From Symsagittifera roscoffensis (lineage: Eukaryota > Xenacoelomorpha > Acoela > Convolutidae), in NCBI RefSeq assembly GCF_963678635.1, contig NC_087068.1, forward strand, positions 57,025,896 through 57,089,895: a stretch of DNA of 64,000 bases. Reading direction: 5' to 3'. Positions within the stretch are counted from its first letter, which is position 1. Every line of letters begins with the position of its first letter. A model generated the notes under the pieces. It was not told the origin of the DNA and ran no database searches. It saw only the letters and a program-made list of their open reading frames with translations. Below, piece by piece: positions 45,326-57,711 of this stretch. Position numbers and translations under genes: made by a program.

Positions 45326-46664
45326 GACGTCATAATTTAGTCCATTATTAGTTTGTCGTTTGTCTCAACAATTACCGTCTAATCTACTTGCCCTTCTTCT
45401 TCGTTGTGTCGTCTCGCGGTGCGTAATTGAATATAAGATAAATATGCACACCAACAAAATCCGAACTACTTTGAAAAACTCTGTGGTCCATGAACCTCAT
45501 TTTACTTTAGAACGTGTTTTATTATCAATTCAATTTTTCTAAAGAGTCTTCAAGAACAAAGCGAAGCAAGAAGAGTGAAAAAACAAAATCATTTCAATGT
45601 GATTTTCTACTTTAAGCGAAGCCCTAAATGTTCCGTCTCTCACATTGCACACATATTCCGCCACTAATTTCAAAAATAAGAACAAGGAAAAGAAACTGAA
45701 AAAAACTGGAGATTTCGGGGTCTTTTCGGTTATAACCCAGCCCATAAATGATGAACTCTGAAATGGAAAACTTTTGTGGCAAAATTGGATCGATATTACT
45801 ACAAAATTCAAAATATTAAAATGAAGCTGGTCAAAACGAAGCACTATTAAATTAATTTAACCTCAAATTGGCTCTTTTCTCTTTTTTGACGTAATAGGAT
45901 GGCAGAGTTGAACCCTTACGAATGATCTTTGAAGTGCTTGAAGGGGGACCCTTAAAATCCCACCATAATTCTTTTGCAATCATCGATAATGATCGGAAAA
46001 ACAGATGAGATTTTTCTGCTCTGTGATTCCTCTAAAAATTTAGCAAAAAAACCACCGAAAAGAAAAGTTCAGTTTCGCCAAAAACGAAGCATTCCGCAGA
46101 AGCATTTCAGTTTTGATAACTTTCTAGGTTTTATTTCCCTAGTTCCAACGACAGATAATAATTCGAATATCGGATTTTAAATTTCAAAATAGACTGAATT
46201 AAAATCTAATCTACCTAAAGAAACAAAACACTGAGAGCTTCAAGTTTCTTCAGTTTCCAATGAATTCTTGAACTCATGTGATAATTTTTTATTTTTTGAT
46301 TACTCATTAATATCAATGCTACACTTTTTTTAAACATTTTCTAATGCAATGGTCACTTTGTTTTGTAATTAAAATGTTTATTTCTGCTTTTTCTTTCTCA
46401 AAAATAGCTTGACGGAATGTTTTATTTGAGCTCCATTCAAAATTCTCTCTAAAAACAAAATTTATATTGCAAAAACATAAAACATAAATTAATAAATGTA
46501 TATTTAATACATTCGATAGTTATAAATATAACAGAATGTACCATTGCTAAGTGCTAATTTAGACGTAGATAGTCAAGCATTTAATTAAACATTGAAATAT
46601 AAAAAAAACATTTATCAACAAATCGTCCATTTTTAAGCTTTTGATGACAATTCGTTTCTGTGGT
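45326..46664. other. AT-rich DNA; 3' flank of the homeobox gene
   Basis: A 68-codon frame at 45974-46180 (+) has no domain. On the minus strand the homeobox gene's 3' UTR begins at 46664; an AATAAA (plus TTTATT near 46377) could serve as a polyadenylation signal. Confidence 0.4.
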
Positions 46665-48176
<1,512 letters not shown>

Positions 48177-48712
48177 TGTTCCGACTTTCGATACGAAAGT
48201 AACGGAATATTTGTGCTCGGGGTGGGTTTTTTTTTTTCTTCAGACAAATTTCGACTTTTTAACTAGCCATTTTTGACGGAATTTTTTATATCACTCAGAA
48301 GGTATTGTTGTCCTGAGCTTAAATTTGAAAAGATATTTCACCTGTGATCAATTTTTGAAAAGTTATGAGGGTTTAAAGATGGCCGTTTGACCAATTTGGG
48401 ACAATTAACGCGCGATTTAATTCGCGCTATTAACGCGTAAGCGGAGATTTAATCCGTCTTATAAATCGTTCCAAATTGGTTGAACGAAGCTTATTTGCCA
48501 TAATTGATTTGTTACAAGGAACGAAATCTCTCTTTTTGTACTTTATATGGCGTGTGGGGGGATGATTTTCATAAAAAATTCCAAATTTTTGAAAAAAAAA
48601 TTTCATTTTTTTTAATTTCATTTAATTTTTTTATGTTTTTACTTCTGCTCCATAAACCTTAAAAGGCAGTCGGACCATTCAGGGCTTCGCCCTGATACGA
48701 GCAGTCTTGTTT
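48177..48712 (+). mobile_element. GTTCCGACTTTCG element, copy 3 (full length)
   Basis: Starts TTGTTCCGACTTTCGATACG and ends with the hairpin CAGGGCTTCGCCCTG then ATACGAGCAGTCTTG. It matches 19366-19893 in reverse over its whole length, including TTAACGCGCGATTTAATTCG and TTAACGCGTAAGCGGAGA. No protein coded. No target duplication could be fixed. Confidence 0.8.
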
Positions 48713-49142
48713 TATATGGCTGTGATTTTTGCTATTTGAAAAGTAAAACGAACTTTATCAAAAATTTCTGGCAAGTTCGAACTTTTATGCCGCTTGGAGT
48801 TTTTCATATTCACAATGATGGATATATTGATCAAAGCGAGTTGATGTTTTGATTTCAGATACAGTAAAACTTGACTATATTTATCATACCTATTTATTAA
48901 GACGATTCTTTAATAAATGTTTAAGAACATTTATAAGTGCAAATTATATGCATCAATTGCTCAAATACGTTTGTATTTTTTATGAGAAAAAGAATGTATC
49001 AAATTTGAAGAGATTAATTGTTTGTTGTAACATTTACACACACTTTTTTCACTTTGCACGCCAAATTCAGTTAAAAAAAAGCGTAAGTTCGTATTTGATT
49101 CTTGTTCACATTCGTGGTTCACTTAATCGAACAAAAAGCAAA
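48713..49142. other. 5' flank of the claudin-like gene
   Basis: An open frame (from 48849) runs in phase into the claudin-like ATG but is AT-rich and lacks family features, so I take it as 5' UTR or chance. Confidence 0.4.
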
Positions 49143-49320
49143 ATGGAGATTCGCTGGTACTTGTTGGCCGTGATTGCCATGCAATTCATTGTTCTGCTGT
49201 TTGGGCTCCTCGGCCATGGAAACGAAATCAAGAAAAGCGGAAACACGCACGCGGGCCTGTGGAAAGTCTGTGTTGGTGACTCGTGTTCCGAAGTGAAAAA
49301 GTCTTCCTTCCCTGATTCAA
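49143..49320 (+). CDS. Claudin-like exon 1
   Basis: 59 codons plus one base; encodes TM1 and the GLWxxC loop. Ends CCTGATTCAA before GTGAGT. Confidence 0.7.
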
Positions 49321-49832
49321 GTGAGTAGTTCGGAAGTTAAACAATAGTAGAACTCGGCCCGAATCTTGTTCATTACATTTTGTGATTATACACCGTTTAA
49401 AAGAACGGCGAACTTCTTGTTACGAACCAAATGAAGATTTCAGCACCGCTTCTGATATGAATTTTTTGCCGCTCGAACATTTTAACTGATTCAACAGATA
49501 ATTTGAACTGAATTCGAAAAATATATCTTTGAATTTGAAGAGAGGGAAAATGGAAAAGGTCAAAATAAAACCAGACCGTGTTTATTTGAAATCATATGAT
49601 ATCAGCCCGCGAAGTGTAGTTATTTGAATTATATTTTCGTTTTGTGTTTGCAGAAGACTGGCAGGATACACAGGCGGCCAGGGCTTTCTTGATACTGTCT
49701 CACTTTGCGGGCGTGGCAGTCATGGCGCAGCTGATACTGGCCACTCTGTCTATGATCAAGGCCACCCTCAGAGTGGCAATACATTCCGTCACCTGCGTTA
49801 TTCAGGGTAACAAGAATGAAAACCTACTGTAA
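49143..49832 (+). CDS. Claudin/PMP22-like membrane protein, first half (two exons)
   Basis: Exon 1 (49143-49320) has a good start context (GCAAAATGGAG), TM1 in WYLLAVIAMQFIVLLFGLLG, and an extracellular HAGLWKVCVGDSC with the GLW..C..C signature of the claudin/PMP22/EMP family. The two cysteines are closer together than in typical claudins. Donor GTGAGT and acceptor TTGTGTTTGCAG join in phase (DSK-DWQD) to exon 2 (49654 onward), which encodes TM2 in ARAFLILSHFAGVAVMAQLI. Exon 2 either ends at the TAA at 49830-49832 (118 residues, two TM segments) or splices at GTAACA (49807) to exons for TM3 and TM4, which I could not find before the BEL/Pao insertion at 51507. Family members act in epithelial junctions or membrane tetraspan complexes. 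Confidence 0.7.
49654..49832 (+). CDS. Claudin-like exon 2
   Basis: Begins AAGACTGGCAGG after TTTGCAG. Encodes TM2 and the loop RVAIHSVTCVIQ. A potential donor GTAACA lies at 49807; otherwise TAA at 49830. Confidence 0.65.
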
Positions 49833-51506
49833 CAATTGTAAAGAGAAACGAGAAACCATAAAAGTCATAGTTATAACTAGGGTAGCCTGTTACTCACGAT
49901 CGCGAAGAATATTATTGGATTGGACATAATCTACAGCGGTTCAATTCAAAATTTTGAAAAGCAAACAAAAAAAGTGATTGAAAAAAAACTTTCTTTGCTA
50001 AAGAAGCGTTAAATGAGCCTATCGTTTTAAGTTTCTATCACTAGGTTATTCACTACTTGAATCGAAATTTTTAGTTTGTTTTGGAGCAAGTAAAGTGAGC
50101 GAGGATATCTTATACTTTCACACCAAAAAATCGAAATTAGACAAAAACTCAAAAATTATAAACAGGTTTTTCCCAATACTCAGAGAATTTTTCGAAAATT
50201 TTCAATGTCGTTCGAAAGACGACTAGAAGAGCTTTCTTATTATATAGCAATAGACCTACTCCGTTGATTGGTTTTGGTTCCTGATTTTACGTGGAAAAAA
50301 ATAAAAGTACCAAAACACACCCAAATACAAAATGTTTACCCATTTTTAATGGTCGGAAAAATAATAATGACAATCAGAACAAAAATAATACGAAAAAAAA
50401 CTAACTTTTTGAACTTGAAAAAAGGAAAAAAGTATGAACAGTTCTGCCCGTCGCCCCTCTCCGAAAAAGTTACAATCACAGCCCCCCCACCCCCACCCGA
50501 TTATATGTACTGAAAAATTTCCACTCCTATAAATACAAACTGTAAATTAGCACTATAGCTTTCTGTTGAGAGTTCTAACTTTAGTGCCTTCTGAATAACT
50601 TGTCTACTGAACATTATTCACCCCTCTTTTGTAGCTTGATATTGTTACGCAGATCCAATTTAATTGCAGAAAAAAGTTATTTGTATTGAAAAAACACGGT
50701 GTTTTGACTATCTGGCAGAAACTATACCAACCAAAAGAGCCATGTGAGCATTGTGTGCAATCCAAATAGGTTTTGTGTATGTAAAAAGTCGTGTAAACAG
50801 AAAAAATATCAGATATGTCAACTTTGCTCAAAATATATTTTAACTTCATTCAGTCGAGAGATCACTTTCGCTTCTGAAATCTGAAAAGGCATTTGTAAGT
50901 TAGAGCAAGGATAGCAGGTTACTGCGCAAGTAGCACAGAATGTTCCGACCAGTCTTAAAAAAATACGAAAAAAGTTTTTTTTTTTTCAAAAAGAATCAAT
51001 TTTTCTCCGTGGTGTGATAAAAGGATCTGAAAAAAAACTAGAACTTAGACATCTTTGGCAGACCAGCCATAGTAAAACAGGCAATTTGAAAAAAAAAAAA
51101 TTTGAAGAAAATTACTAGAAAAACGAAAAGCATGGTAAAAAAGTTTTTTTTTTTTAATTTTGAAACTTCGTTTCTCAGATTTTTGATCTTTTCAAAACCT
51201 AATTGAGCTTAAACTCCAAAGAAAAGGACTAAGAAAACTGATTTTTAAGGCTTAAATTTAGCATAAATAAGCTAATGTAAGCCTGCTCACTCGCACGAAA
51301 TTAGACGAAAAATCATAAATTCAAACCGGTTTTTCTCAACTCTAGATAAAAATGTTCGGAATTTTTTAAAATTGTTTCAAATTATGATTGAAAAAACGTT
51401 TTTATGATATATCACACAACACTGTCCCATGGTTACTTGTGGTAACTGATTTTGCCTTGAAACCAAAAAGAAAAAAAAGGAAAAAGAAAAAAACTACAGG
51501 ACACCC
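49833..51506. other. AT-rich DNA, no gene
   Basis: Searched for TM3/TM4 exons of the claudin-like gene without success. Frames at 50268-50513 and 51388-51645 (+) are Lys-rich and lack motifs; the latter runs into the LTR. Confidence 0.4.
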
Positions 51507-51987
51507 TGTGCGCGTAAATCTCCACAAATTGATTCGTAAAAATATCGACATTCAAACAGTTGAATTACAGAGCAACTTCTCGGCAAATATAACTCTGGAA
51601 ATTCATAGTTTAAACAATTTTCAAAACGTTTTTCATCATCGTTAACAATGGCCACAAAAACTGCATAACTCAAAGCAAGCTGCTAAAATGGCCAGTATTT
51701 GTTATTGAGACAAATTGCTCTTCTTAAAGGTCAGCCTTAATCAAAGCTGAACCAAATAAGAGCGAAGAGAGGGTTAAAATAGGTTTAGAGGGGTGGAGTT
51801 CGAACCTGGTTCCGGAGCGTCCCATCAAGTTCGGAGAATATTTGAGTTCTAGAAAGGAAATGACCTAGGCGGGATTCGAACCGGCGCCGAACCCGCCGGG
51901 ACGCACCCTGTATAGGCTCGGCTACTGTCCATATATGCATTTACATTTATATGCATTTATACTCTCGCTTACATTTGCGCTGCAACA
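51507..51987 (-). repeat. 3' LTR of the BEL/Pao element
   Basis: 481 bp; partner of 62241-62731. The pol frame reads about 19 bp into it (stop at 51969). Confidence 0.95.
51862..51930 (-). repeat. tRNA-like segment in the 3' LTR
   Basis: Matches the segment in the other LTR; B-box GGTTCGAATCC at 51872-51882 (minus). A second B-box-like GGTTCGAACTCC lies ~75 bp away at about 51787-51798, also on the minus strand. Confidence 0.65.
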
Positions 51988-53505
51988 TCCTCCACCCCTA
52001 AACAAGGACGAACGGGAGCGAACTGTACGGTCGGGCGAGTCAGTTCGCTCGTAACGGTCTCTATGTCGGTGGATCTCGCGCATCCGTATTTGCCATAGTG
52101 CAGTCTTAGGATACGTGCGAGTGAATAATGTCCACGTGAAGTGTCAGGCTTTATGACCCAAACCAAGTCGCCGGTTTTCAACTTAACTTCTGACTGGTTG
52201 TGGCACTTTGCCCTCCTATTGAGGGAAGGAACGTATTCCCGCGTCCACCGTGTCCATATTGCGTTAGCGTATGATTGCGCTCTGGCAAACCGCTTCTTAT
52301 GGTCGAAGTTTTCTTCGAAACTTAGCAATGGAAAACTCGCTGCGTGTTGACCAAGGATAAAATGATTCGGGGTCAACGCCTCTAGACCTAGTGGATTGGT
52401 ACTAAAGGCTGTTATCGGTCTAGCGTTAAGTGATTGCTCAACAAGGCACAGCGCTTTTCTTAGAACCTCCTCAGTTACTCTTCTGTTGCTTAGGATGTCA
52501 TACAAAACGCGCTTGACACTACGAACTAATCGCTCCCAGGAGCCACCATGGTGCGGTGCTCTGGTTGGATTGAATTTCCACTTGATTCTTTTCTGAACAA
52601 AAACAGCGGGTGCGAGCTTGTTTCAACTCTCAACGCAAGCTAAGAGCTCTTTCTGAGCGCCAACAAAGTTCGTATCGTTGTCGGACATGATGGTCGTCGG
52701 AGTACCGCGACGTGCAATAAACCTCTCCACGCCCATCACACAAGAGCTTGTGTCCAGCGAGGGGACCACTTCAATGTGCACCGCTCTAGTGGTGAGACAG
52801 GTGAACAAAAAACCCCACCTTTTTTTCGTGCTTCTCCGGATTGGAACTAGGAACGGCCCAAAATAGTCGACACCTGTGTTAGAGAAAGGGGGTGCTTGTA
52901 ACCCAGCCTTTCAATGGACAGATCAGCCTTAGTTTGAGTTACGGTTTGCGATTTGCGTTTTCGGCACGCAATGCAAGTATTTTCAATGTTTCACAGCAAT
53001 CATCGCAAATTTAACACAACGTATTTCAAATTAACCACCGCACGCATGTAATCCAAGCCTTGATAGAAATTCCTAACGTGCAAGTGTTTAACCAATAACC
53101 GAACAACCGCGTGACGTGCATCAAGAATATTTGGATGCTTGCTATCGAAATCGGAATTAACCAAGCGGCTGATGCGCCCAGTCGAGCGAAGGATGTCAGT
53201 TGGTCCAACGAACGCGAATACTTGGCGATCCGACTATTCCTCGTGATAACTTTACCGGATCTTAGTAGTTTTAGCTCACTAGGGAATGTCTCACCCTGGG
53301 AGAGGTAAATGAGCTTCTGTTCAGCAATATCCATTTCACACAGGTCTTTAATTTGTAATATAGTCGACCGGAAATGTTTATGGGATGGCAGCCATCTTAA
53401 CAAAAGGGCTACTATGCGTTTGTATTTTACAATTGAGTTGAATCTCTCCCATTTTCCGAAGGAAAGATTTTTTTCTGTCAAAACATCGACGAAGAAATTT
53501 GACAA
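51969..53505 (-). pseudogene. Integrase of pol with C-terminal domain
   Basis: 53505-53026 is the zinc-binding region (HKHFRST.., MDIAEQKL). 52808-52623 holds CLTTRAVHIEVV and MSDNDTNF with the second catalytic Asp. GGSWERLVRSVKR (about 52560-52520) carries the catalytic Glu. 52505-51969 has RRVTEE, ALTPNHFILG and the C-terminal domain (KTGDLVWVI; DUF5641-like), ending inside the 3' LTR. Stops and shifts at 52620 and 52810-53025 break it. Confidence 0.85.
51988..51999 (-). promoter_or_regulatory. Polypurine tract of the BEL/Pao element
   Basis: AGGGGTGGAGGA in sense orientation, immediately before the 3' LTR, as expected for plus-strand priming. Confidence 0.65.
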
Positions 53506-53600
53506 ACTTTACAGACAAATGTCGATCTCACATGATGGTCATTTGAATCTTATTTTATCAATAACCCTTGTATCGGGCTTGAACGGCCAATCAGTCGTTC

Positions 53601-54302
53601 TCAGTATACTAGGGCCATTAACCCAGCTGCTTTCCTTGAGGGCTTCCGAAGAAATCCCTCGTGTACCGGTATCAGCTGAGTTATCACCGCTAAGTCTGTG
53701 ATGCCACTGATCAGTGGTGTTAGACTCCAGAATCTCACCAGTGCTATTACCAACAAAAACGGGTATTTATTACAGGAGTTAGGCCACTGAAGAACAGTGG
53801 TACTATCTGTCCACATGAAAATATCCGTAATATTGAAAGTTAGACCTTTCAAATTTTCTTTTTTTAGGCGGGTTGCAAGAAGAGCCACTTGAAGCTCTAA
53901 CTTGCGAATAGATAGCGCTTTCACAGGCGCAAGACGGGCTTTGCCAAACACAAAGGCTAATTTGGTCTGATGCGAGCTAGCAAGTCGCGCACGAAGGAAA
54001 GCCACGGCACAAAAAACATCCTGCGGACTATCACCGAGCAAGTGAAGTTCTATTCGGTCGAAAGGGTCAGTGAAATAGCTACGAGGTATTGTCAGAGAAC
54101 CTAACAAATGAAGACCTGAGTGCCTCTCAAGGAACTGCTTTTTGATTTCCTCTGGCAGATCATTGTCCCATTTTTGACCGCTGATTCGCCAGATATCTTT
54201 TAATAGAAGGCGAGCGTTCTTGGTATACGGAGCCACTAATCCAATTGGATCAAAAACAAACTCAACACGGTACGCTGGGTGATTGCTTTGTCTACTGGAC
54301 AA
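53601..54302 (-). pseudogene. Connection and RNase H segment of pol
   Basis: 233-codon frame with GLVAPYTKNARLLLKDIW, then IRKLELQVALLATRL and MWTDSTTVLQW, the RNase H core of BEL/Pao elements. The end is frameshifted relative to integrase. Confidence 0.8.
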
Positions 54303-55113
54303 TCAACCCCTCTACTAACGACTAAGGTATCTTTTACGTGATCCCACTTAAGACCGAGAACATGCGACGACTGGTCTAGACTCGTACAAATATCTTTAAC
54401 AGAGGAATTGGACTCACGGTTGTCCGGATCAAGAGCGGTTGTTACGTCGGGCACGTTGCTGAAAAATTTTGTCAGATGAAACCCACCTAGTTTAAGCAAC
54501 GAGACTAAATCCCTACCTAATTTCAAGGCGTCATCCCTGTTTTGAAAAGAATCCAGATAATCATCCATATAAAACTACTGGACAACAGCCGAAGCAGCTT
54601 CGGTGTACTCAGCTTGAAGATTCGATGCACTTTTCTGCAAAGCAAAATTTGCACAAGTCGGTGAGTCACGGGCACCAAAAATGTGACGCGTATATTGTGA
54701 ACTACCTCACTTGATGTGGGGTCCTCCCGCCACTAAAAACGAAGAGAAGGTTGATCTTCTTCACGGACTCCAACCTGTAAAAAAATCCCTTCAATGTCAG
54801 CTGAAACGTCGAATTTATGCTGACAGAATCGTAAAAGTACAAAAATGAGGTTTTGAAGGAGATCTGGGCCAACCAACAGAGGTTTTTTCAAGGAAGCGCC
54901 ATGACACTTCGATGCCCCATTGAGGACTCGGCGCACTTTACCGGGTTTGTTCGTGTTCAACACCGGGTGATGCGGCAGATACCACTCACGATCGGCTCGT
55001 GATTTGGGTTCGTGTGCCTTAACGGTAATGACATATCCTATTTGTATATCTTCTCTAATTGTTTGGGCGTATTTCTCACGGAGCGACGGATCCTTGTCTA
55101 GCCTCCTTTCCAA
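54236..55113 (-). pseudogene. Reverse transcriptase segment of pol
   Basis: Two frames: 55113-54733 with YLPHHPVLN, KVRRVLNGASKCHGASL and motif A FDVSADIEGIF; and 54568-54236 with motif C MDDYLDSF and KLGGFHLTKF. All are signature blocks of the BEL/Pao RT. A frameshift lies between them (54570-54730). Confidence 0.85.
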
Positions 55114-55443
55114 AGAATTTAATTGAGCTAAGGAAGAAAATTAGTTATTCCGTAAAACACTTTCTTTATCGTTCCAACGCATTGGTACAATGTACCTCTC
55201 ACCATCGCGAAAGGTGTCATTTTTCAAAACGGACAAAGAGCGTTTGTCGGCGGCGGAACGGGTATCTACTTGCTTGAAGGCTCCAGATGACTCCAACTCA
55301 TACCAAGTTTTAATTTGGTCCGCAAGAGTTATGTCTTCGACAACACACTTAAAGCAAGATGAGTTCGACTTAAAGGACGGCGTTAACGGACCACTTAAAA
55401 CTCAACTTATCGGAAGGCGAAGGGCGCTCGGTGAAATAGAGTC

Positions 55444-56202
55444 CTACCCCAGAAGGTACTCAACGGATCTTATGGCATGGTAGAAATCCTGTCCAATAAA
55501 TATTTCGACTTTCTCATACTTATAATTTATAGGTTCTATCGGAGCCAACTGCGGGTATTTTTCCTGTAATTCAGGACTACTAATGCTATCCGATCCAATG
55601 CGAATATGATCTTTAACATAAACTCGAAAAGAAAACGAAATTTCACTATTATTCGTTTCGGCGGAAACTTGAAAATTTACTTGATGAATTTTCATCAATC
55701 TCGTGGAATTGAATCCATTTATGGTGAGGTTAACGGGAGTGCCAACCAAATGGAGACGTTTTACGAGATCGGCGGATACCCATGAGTGCGTGGAAGCACT
55801 ATCGCAAAGAGCTAGGGCATTAGTAATTGTCGCATCCGACGGCGAGTGATGCAACTGGCAAGAGGCCTTTAGTTGACTCCTGGCTATGAATATTGCCGAC
55901 GGCAGCGTTAGTCGATACATGTTTAGTGTTTGCGTTACCTGACGCCGGGGAACTTTTAGTATCCTTAGGAGGAAAAACTTTCTGAGCTCCATGTGCGTGC
56001 AAGAATTACGAAAACTATGATTGCTCTGTAAACACGCAAAGCAAAGTTTTTGTTCGGCTTCTTGTTTCGCTCGTTGAATAGCGTTTTTCTCTTTGAATAA
56101 GGCGCAATTCCAAAGAGCGTGTTGACATTTACATACAGAACATGGAGGGAACTTTAGTTTTTCCTTAGTCTTATCACTTACCTTTGCGTTACTAGCAAAC
56201 AC
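55444..56202 (-). pseudogene. Zinc knuckle-protease segment of pol
   Basis: One 252-codon frame joins the zinc knuckle to a retropepsin-like region (ALCDSASTHSWVSADL; DUF1758-like) with the catalytic Asp in a DSAS context. It continues with VNLTINGFNS and IFIGQDFYH, typical of the family. The frame stops before RT. Confidence 0.75.
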
Positions 56203-57700
56203 TTTCGTACCTACTTTTGCTTCACTGGTTCTTCAAACTTACTCTTAGAATGAATTGTTTTTAGCCTCTCATGAACATCCGCTTTTTCTCTAAGCCATTC
56301 GTTGAAATCTAGCAGTTGGTCGATGCCACTGGCGTCATACGGTTTGCATTGACCATGCTTCCTTAAGGTTTGGGGGAAGCTTACTCACAGCTTGATTCAG
56401 TAAATTAACACTTTTTAGGTCATCGTTAAAAGATAGAGACTTGAATACGGCAACAAGTCCAGAAATCGTAGAGAAAAAGCCAATTACATTTTCCGAGTTA
56501 TGCAATTTCAGCGGCGGAAAATTAATCAATTTATCTAGAAGAGCCCTTACTACAGCATGCGGCTGCCCGAATTTTCTTTGAAGAGTTGCTAATGCGTCTT
56601 TATATAAAACTCCGCTATATCTATACTCAGCGATTGCAGATTTTGCTTTACCCACTACGAGCGTTTTCAGATAGTTAAGTTTTTCATCGTCACTGAGTAT
56701 GGCTGAATCGACCGTCGATGTGAACTGCCCAAACCACTCATGCCTATTAAGTGGGTTGCCATCGAACTTGGTCAGCTTCCACTCAGGGAGATGATTTTTT
56801 CCGGCTGTGCTTGAGTAAATTAACCAACTCTCGTGTCGAAAGTGGACGATAGACGTCTGTACCAGGTGAATTACCGGGAGTTGGCGCTGGGTAACTCGAA
56901 GAATTACCGTGATAATCAGGAACGAATGGTTGATTAGCATGTGAAAAAAATTTCACGCTGCGCAAAGAACACAGTCCCTCCACTTGTATAAGGAACAAAA
57001 TTATTCGGAGGAACAATCGGAGTTACTGCGGAAAAAACAGTTGTCAAAGGAACGTAGTGTTTTTGAGCTGGCGAAGGGGCACCAACAGCTGGTCTCCACA
57101 AATTACTATAAGGATTATAGAGGTCATTTGAAAAGTTATAACTACTAACGGGAACACCCATATGTTGTTCTGATGGGATTACAGGTGCTTGGTAGCCAGC
57201 TACTACTGATTCTGTAGTGTGATGACCTAAAGAAACCTGATTAAGTGCTGTTGATGAAGGAACGAACGGTGCTACAACAGAAGGAACGTCTGCAAATGTT
57301 ATTGGTGCAAAATAGTTTTCAGAAGTTACCAGGACTACTGACCCTGTGTTTGGATTGCCTAGCACTGGATGAGTGGACAAAAAAGTTTGCTGAGGCAAAT
57401 TATTAGAAACAGGTTGAACCTTACTGGAATGTTAACGGAAGTCTGCGATTGGACCGAATTCGACAAATTATGTCGTTGTCCGTGAATGTGGTTACTGACA
57501 TACAATCTCGGATCACAAGAAAATGCCTGGACATTATTCACTCTTGTAAAACTTGATGAGACCATGTTATGTGTTGATGCAGGATAAGTTTCCTCAGGAG
57601 CTGTCGAACGAACGTGCTGCTCTTGATTGGAAACTACAACAGAGTCAGGCTGATTGTGGTCAACAGATTTGACTCAGTGACGCGCACGATCCTTTTGGTC
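55870..57700 (-). pseudogene. gag central region and zinc knuckle, duplicate A
   Basis: Tandem partner of 57712-59600, offset ~1890 bp, near 97% identical by eye. It carries the same linker, DUF1759-like domain (56940-56335) and zinc knuckle (CSVCKCQHALWNCALF, with one Gly-to-Cys change), then runs on into protease. Junction near 57700-57712 shows TTAGTTG shared by both ends. Frameshifted. Confidence 0.8.
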
Positions 57701-57711
57701 TATTGTTAGTT

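Noticed and set aside
45974-46180. 68-codon frame with a basic KKPPKRKVQFRQKR stretch
   Set aside because: Looks like a nuclear-localisation-like run by chance; no domain, no splice context.
51388-51645. 85-codon frame entering the LTR
   Set aside because: Lys-rich chance frame that crosses the element boundary.
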